From the NCBI GenBank assembly GCA_963677605.2, contig CAXXDX010000007.1, positions 372,001 through 436,000 on the forward strand: 64,000 bases of DNA, in the 5' to 3' direction. The DNA comes from JAGLOK01 sp963677605 (GTDB lineage: Bacteria > Bacillota > Clostridia > Christensenellales > UMGS416). The notes under the pieces are model-generated. The model was not told where the DNA came from, ran no database searches, and worked only from the letters and a program-made list of their open reading frames with translations. This document shows positions 61,201 through 64,000 of the stretch, piece by piece. The position numbers and the translations under genes are program-made. Position 1 is the first letter of the stretch, and each line of letters begins with the position of its first letter.

Positions 61201-62612
61201 CGTCTACAGCACAGTTTGAGATAGATATATATACTTTGAAATACACGGCTGGAACAAACGGCTCACTTAGTGGTGACGCAATTCAATCTGTAAGTTACGG
61301 CGGTGACGGCACACAGGTGGAAGCTGTACCTGACACAGGATACAATTTTGCAGGCTGGAGCGATGGAGTAACGAACAACCCAAGGACGGATACTAACGTT
61401 ATGGGCAATGTATCTGTTTCTGCACAATTTGATATTAGTTCATATACCTTACAGTATACAGCTGGTACAAACGGCTCGATTAACGGTGACGCATCACAAT
61501 CGGTGAGCTATGGCGGTGACGGCACACAAGTGGAAGCTATACCTGATACAGGGTATCACTTTGTTATGTGGAGTGACGGTATCACACAAGCCGCACGAGT
61601 TGACGTGGGTGTTACTGGCGATATAAATGCTTTAGCAGAGTTCGATATAAATTACTATAGCGTATTATTTAAAGATTATGATGGAACTATACTTAAGTCA
61701 GTAATAGTAAAGCATGGCGACATCGCGGCCCCTCCTGATGACCCGTCACACGTAGGTTATACTTTTGCAGGCTGGGACAAGTCTTATGAAAATATTACAT
61801 CTGATTTATCTATAGTGGCCCAATATTACATACGCTACTATAAAGTGGACTTTATGGACTATGACAATTATGTCATAGATTCTCAGTATGTAGCTTACGG
61901 GAATTCCGCATCAGCTCCGGCGAATCCAGTACGGGAAGGATACCTCTTTGCAGGTTGGGATAAGGACTACACTAATGTTAAGACAAATCTATTTGTGAAT
62001 GCACAGTATGTTCGGCAAAATTATACTGTAGAGTTTATTGACTACGATGGAACTCAGTTAAATAGCCAGACAGTCCAATATGGAGATGATGCGATAGCTC
62101 CAGTTGATGTGGTAAGAGAAGGATATGAGTTTACGGGTTGGGATGTGCCTTTTGAAAATATTCAAAGCGACTTAAGTGTTACAGCACAGTATAAAGAGAT
62201 TGTTAATGAAAAAGAAGATGCTCTTATTGAGGTAACCGAAACTCGGCAGAACGAGAATGGAGACATCTGGGTAGCGGTTGAAACAGAGAATGTAAAAGTA
62301 GAACATGCGGAAGTATTGGATGGCTCTGTCACAGTCAATGATGATGGCAGCCTGACAATAACGTTTAATGAGAATACGCAGCCTGGCGACAAAAGTGTCA
62401 CATTGTACTTATCAGACGGAACAGTTGTTACAAAAACAATAACTATTTTCGAGCCAGATATACCGTTATCAGCTGAAGACACAAAAGAAGAACAAACCAC
62501 CAAATCCATGTGGTCATGGATTTGGATACTTATTTTAATATTTTTGGCGGCTACATTTACTATATTCCAGATATTGAACTATCGCCGAAGTCATTACTAT
62601 AATGCAAAATAA
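58287..62612 (+). CDS. Large repeat surface protein with InlB-type repeats and C-terminal anchor
   Basis: The 1441-residue protein has a signal peptide (about 1-30) and a Gly-rich stretch (about 146-455) of ten or so 25-30-residue repeats with GAGIGGG, expected to form a beta-helix. A Flg_new/InlB-like domain (about 533-605) and an Ig-like domain (about 607-695) follow. Next are six 71-residue repeats in exact register (697-1122; for example YTLQYTAGTNGSLSG) and three 61-residue InlB B-type repeats (1123-1305, with GYTFAGWDKSYENI). A membrane span near 1408-1430 with a basic tail ends the protein. There is no LPxTG sortase motif, so it is membrane-anchored. It is a probable adhesin or host-interaction protein, perhaps controlled by the MalT-like gene. 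Confidence 0.88.
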   Translation: MKSNSTIKKIIAAVFLVLMLATIFSPTAFSEATTHVINVGGLIYVDAAMYESGDELLIKTSDPVTITGTKNLRITVDTVSSDITLLNYTSEVSGCALNYTKGGINILRLSGTNILKSGTYNAGIRVPDETTLTIDEVEGFSGSLKATGATYAPGIGSDLSPSGHIMIFGGTITAQGGSDGAGIGGGQYVDNGSVEIFGGTVIAKGGGYGAGIGGGSDGGKGGTVFIYGGNVTATGGDSGGPGIGGFGGLNFLMQDGVLTAKGNDTGAGIGGAFGWSGGVIQIIGGTVLATGGTDGAAGIGGGGGYGTGDVAGGSGGTISIRGGNVTAEGGGSVFAFDYLGGAGIGSGCYGSSGGNITIEGGVITATGAKNAAGIGGGNECDGGIITIKGGVITAKGGENAAGIGGGSEKGAGTVTINGGISIVKGGSYANGLGSGRYGSGGTVEIKSGELYADGGNSGSDISETANFSISGDSAVFVRDDSNLNPTFTDSPALHGYLDNEVVTDGSAYGYENFPSTWNGGTAYGWCAPCYTVKFNVNAGGDTVGGIPEDDNFLEGYKVIKPDNPIRDGYKLEGWYKESTCSNKWIFLSDAITSDITLYANWVVNHKPNRIVGVPEAETATMLVGNTGEIDLSTIFEDSDGDKLNYEVSINGSDNVSAAQSYLYTPTEAGVETLVFIANDGTVYSDDTYTITITAVEEYTLTYTAGDNGTLSGVVNQTVWYGENGTKVEAVPDTGYRFAAWSDGVTDNPRRDINVTGDISVTAQFEIDTYTLQYTAGTNGSISGDVTQSVSYGGDGTQVEAVPDTGYHFTGWSDGVSDNPRTDIYVTEDISITAQFEIDSFALEYSAGTNGSLNGDTLQSVDYGSDGTAVEAVASTGYHFTSWSDGVSDNPRTDVGVTGNISVIALFEIDTYTLQYTAGTNGSLSGDTIQSVSYGGDGTQVEAVPDTGYHFTGWSDGVSDNPRTDLSVTGNISSTAQFEIDIYTLKYTAGTNGSLSGDAIQSVSYGGDGTQVEAVPDTGYNFAGWSDGVTNNPRTDTNVMGNVSVSAQFDISSYTLQYTAGTNGSINGDASQSVSYGGDGTQVEAIPDTGYHFVMWSDGITQAARVDVGVTGDINALAEFDINYYSVLFKDYDGTILKSVIVKHGDIAAPPDDPSHVGYTFAGWDKSYENITSDLSIVAQYYIRYYKVDFMDYDNYVIDSQYVAYGNSASAPANPVREGYLFAGWDKDYTNVKTNLFVNAQYVRQNYTVEFIDYDGTQLNSQTVQYGDDAIAPVDVVREGYEFTGWDVPFENIQSDLSVTAQYKEIVNEKEDALIEVTETRQNENGDIWVAVETENVKVEHAEVLDGSVTVNDDGSLTITFNENTQPGDKSVTLYLSDGTVVTKTITIFEPDIPLSAEDTKEEQTTKSMWSWIWILILIFLAATFTIFQILNYRRSHYYNAK
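60375..61652 (+). repeat. Six tandem 213-base coding repeats
   Basis: Repeat units begin at 60375, 60588, 60801, 61014, 61227 and 61440, each exactly 213 bases or 71 codons, without indels. They encode the divergent InlB B-type repeat. Some units share long identical runs (for example the SYGGDGTQVEAVPDTGYHF segment in several), which indicates recent duplication or gene conversion. Confidence 0.9.
61653..62201 (+). repeat. Three tandem 183-base coding repeats
   Basis: Units begin at 61653, 61836 and 62019, 61 codons each. They encode InlB B-type repeats with the pattern D-Y-D-x-x-x-L then G-Y-x-F-x-G-W-D. They are more diverged than the preceding 71-residue units. Confidence 0.85.
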
Positions 62613-63001
62613 CAATTAGATTATTGAGTGATAAATATTTTATTTGTTCCTATACAAATGAAAACTCTTCTCAGAAAACAAATCTAAGTTGAAAGTGAAA
62701 AATGCTGTTGTTGGATTTTCTCCAAAATTAACTTTTGGTTCCTTGTGTTATTAGGAGTAGCCAAGCAATATTACTCTTTCGAGCCATTTTTCATATTATA
62801 AAAATGGCTACACAAATTACTAACGAAAATAAAAACACAACATATGATATGCAAATATCAAAATGCATACAATATGTTGTGGATTGGTGGAGCAAAACGA
62901 GCTAAATAAAAACATAAACTACTACATTGATGGTTTTTCATTAATTGTAAAGCTATAATCTGAGACAATAAATTTTATAAATGATTAAAGGAGATGCATT
63001 T
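62613..63001. other. Gene-free stretch with a large palindrome
   Basis: No coding region. CACAACATAT (62836-62845) pairs with ATATGTTGTG (62872-62881) as a perfect ten-base inverted repeat enclosing a smaller hairpin (GATAT, GCAA, ATATC at 62846-62859). It lies 120 bases before the phage-like gene at 63002, where an operator or replication-related structure could lie. AAAGGAG at 62987-62993 serves that gene. Confidence 0.5.
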
Positions 63002-63676
63002 ATGGGGAAGACAGTTACATTTACAGTTGGAGACAAACCACAGGGGATTATAAACAAGCAGGCAACTGAAAAAGACATTAACAAAGAGTATATACAGCTT
63101 AAGGAGGGTCAGTCGATTAATGTGAGATTTCTCAAAACAGATGATATTGTGGAGTATATGTCTCACAGTTCGCAACTTCTAGGAATTGATATTACTCCTT
63201 GTATTGCACCTCACGGCGAGGATTGTCCTTTGTGTGTAGCAGCAAAAAGTAGTGACGATGTATTGAAAAAGGAACTGCGTAAAGTTTCCCGCTACCTTCT
63301 AGCGATAGCCGACCTTGATAATGGTAAATTGAGATTATTGGACGCGACAAAAGAACAGACGCGTAAAATCGTTATGAAGATTTATGAGCATGCAGATGAG
63401 CTTGATAAGATAGCTTTTATATTAAAGAGAACTAAAAATTGTAAAGATATGGATTACAGCCTTAATGTTATGAAGTCTAAAATGTTTAATGATGTCGAGA
63501 AGGTTTTTAGGAAATTTGATGATGTTGTAGCAGGCATCCCTTTTTATGAGGAAAGGCTTATAGATATAGGCGCTCCAGAGATGGTGCACTGGCTTGAGAG
63601 ATGGGTTTTTGTAGTTTTTATCACTCATATTATTAGGTTTTCAAAATCCTTTAAAAATTTTTTATACAATGTATGA
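63002..63676 (+). CDS. Phage-like ssDNA-binding-type protein with zinc-binding motif
   Basis: A 224-residue protein. After an N-terminal strand region it has a Cys/His cluster (PCIAPHGEDCPLCVAAK), then segments (RYLLAIADLDNGKLRLLDAT and QTRKIVMKIYEHADELDK) that resemble gp32-like single-stranded DNA-binding proteins of phages, which also carry a zinc cluster. The identification is by pattern only. The last 25 residues (VFVVFITHIIRFSKSFKNFL) are hydrophobic and unlike the rest, so the C-terminus may be altered by a frameshift or deletion. The ATG at 63002 lies eight bases after AAAGGAG. Confidence 0.5.
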   Translation: MGKTVTFTVGDKPQGIINKQATEKDINKEYIQLKEGQSINVRFLKTDDIVEYMSHSSQLLGIDITPCIAPHGEDCPLCVAAKSSDDVLKKELRKVSRYLLAIADLDNGKLRLLDATKEQTRKIVMKIYEHADELDKIAFILKRTKNCKDMDYSLNVMKSKMFNDVEKVFRKFDDVVAGIPFYEERLIDIGAPEMVHWLERWVFVVFITHIIRFSKSFKNFLYNV

Positions 63677-63684
63677 AATTAGCC

Positions 63685-63756
63685 TTATTTGGCTCGTTTT
63701 TTCAACAGGTACAGCCCGCCGAGTATTAACGCAATCGCAATTGTCGCTTTTGACAT
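63685..63756 (-). CDS. Tiny single-span membrane peptide
   Basis: A 23-residue peptide, MSKATIAIALILGGLYLLKK plus RAK, with one hydrophobic helix and a basic end. Its ATG at 63756 follows AGGTG by six bases, and the stop lies nine bases from the convergent gene at 63002-63676. Very short single-span peptides are typical of phage or mobile-element membrane genes. No family is recognised. Confidence 0.5.
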   Translation of the reverse strand: MSKATIAIALILGGLYLLKKRAK

Positions 63757-63819
63757 AATGTTCACCTCTGAGTTATAATTGAAAAAGTGGGGATGGTAGC
63801 TCCCGCCCCCGTCGTTGGG

Positions 63820-63935
63820 TTAGTCGCCCTTCAACCACTCACGGACTATGTCGATTATCTCGAGAAGTCCTAGAGCCGAGCCTATTGATACCGCTATGAT
63901 TTCGAGTGTTCGTAGGCTTTTTTTATTACTTGCAT
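63820..63935 (-). CDS. Small membrane peptide, possibly frameshifted
   Basis: The frame ending at the TAA (63820-63822) encodes LRTLEIIAVSIGSALGLLEI and then IDIVREWLKGD, a hydrophobic helix with a charged end. It has no ATG, GTG or TTG of its own. An ATG at 63935 in the neighbouring frame (M-Q-V-I-K-K) leads into a run of seven A, where a -1 slip would join both parts. It may be a sequencing or true frameshift, or a different start outside the usual set. Low confidence. Confidence 0.3.
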
Positions 63936-64000
63936 TTATTATTGATGTTATACATACAGCTTATCAATCTTCTTAATGTTAAATTTAAGATAAATGTTTA

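Noticed and set aside
60375..62201. CRISPR-like tandem repeats
   Set aside because: Units are 213 and 183 bases, coding, in frame, with no spacers and no cas genes in the window.
62162..62612. LPxTG sortase anchor at the end of the surface protein
   Set aside because: No LPxTG-like motif precedes the terminal hydrophobic segment; the end fits a plain membrane anchor.
1..64000. Insertion sequences or transposase genes
   Set aside because: No DDE or serine transposase motifs were recognised in any frame; the only mobile-element signs are the attachment-like site, the tRNA rearrangement and phage-like genes at the right end.

Overview
The window looks like the chromosome of a low-GC anaerobic Firmicute, probably a clostridium. 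The grounds are AGGAG-type ribosome binding sites, strong TTGACA/TATAAT promoters, intrinsic terminators, a corrinoid methyltransferase cluster of the kind found in acetogens and methylotrophic clostridia, and an InlB-repeat surface protein. No species is assigned.

Layout. Positions 1-7.1 kb hold small membrane and regulatory genes: an XRE fragment, two orphan membrane proteins, a DUF2089 / repeat-protein / TM2 operon, and a GntR (YtrA-type) operon whose operator overlaps its own promoter. From 7.3 to 10.2 kb is a three-gene BtuFCD/FecBCD-type ABC importer with an unusual leader RNA; its permease seems to start at AUU. From 10.2 to 11.9 kb is a scrambled tRNA-Arg(CCG) locus plus small accessory genes.

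From 12.6 to 22.3 kb lies a complete shikimate, phenylalanine and tyrosine operon (two aroF, tyrA, aroB, aroA, aroC, pheA, aroE, aroK, aroQ). Each DAHP synthase is preceded by its own near-consensus promoter, a previously uncalled aromatic-rich leader peptide and an antiterminator/terminator pair. This is textbook ribosome-mediated attenuation, in tandem, with a Tyr-rich first leader and a Phe-rich second leader. I consider it the most striking system in the window.

From 22.3 to 38 kb: alpha-galactosidase with AraC regulator, PlsC, an ABC-2 exporter, glutamate dehydrogenase, a diguanylate cyclase, and a rocD-glpK-arginase operon. From 35.9 to 42.5 kb is a divergent corrinoid methyl-transfer cluster: CobW GTPase and a UroD-type methyltransferase fused to a thioredoxin-like domain on one side; an activator fusing a MetH-activation-like domain to a RACo-type protein, a PocR-AraC regulator and a corrinoid protein on the other. 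No MtaB/MttB-type substrate methyltransferase is present.

From 42.6 to 54.4 kb: antiporter, HD hydrolase, hemolysin III protein, a PolA lacking the 5' nuclease, flavin reductase, RelA/SpoT-like synthetase, and a galactoside locus (AraC, GH2 beta-galactosidase, GPH transporter). The GH2 C-terminal tail recurs as a separate small reading frame.

At 54.8 kb a minus-strand 3' end of a tRNA or tmRNA followed by its terminator looks like the attachment-site copy of an integrated element that extends right, past the window. It would include a MalT-like regulator, a 1441-residue repeat surface protein, a phage-like ssDNA-binding-type protein and tiny membrane peptides.
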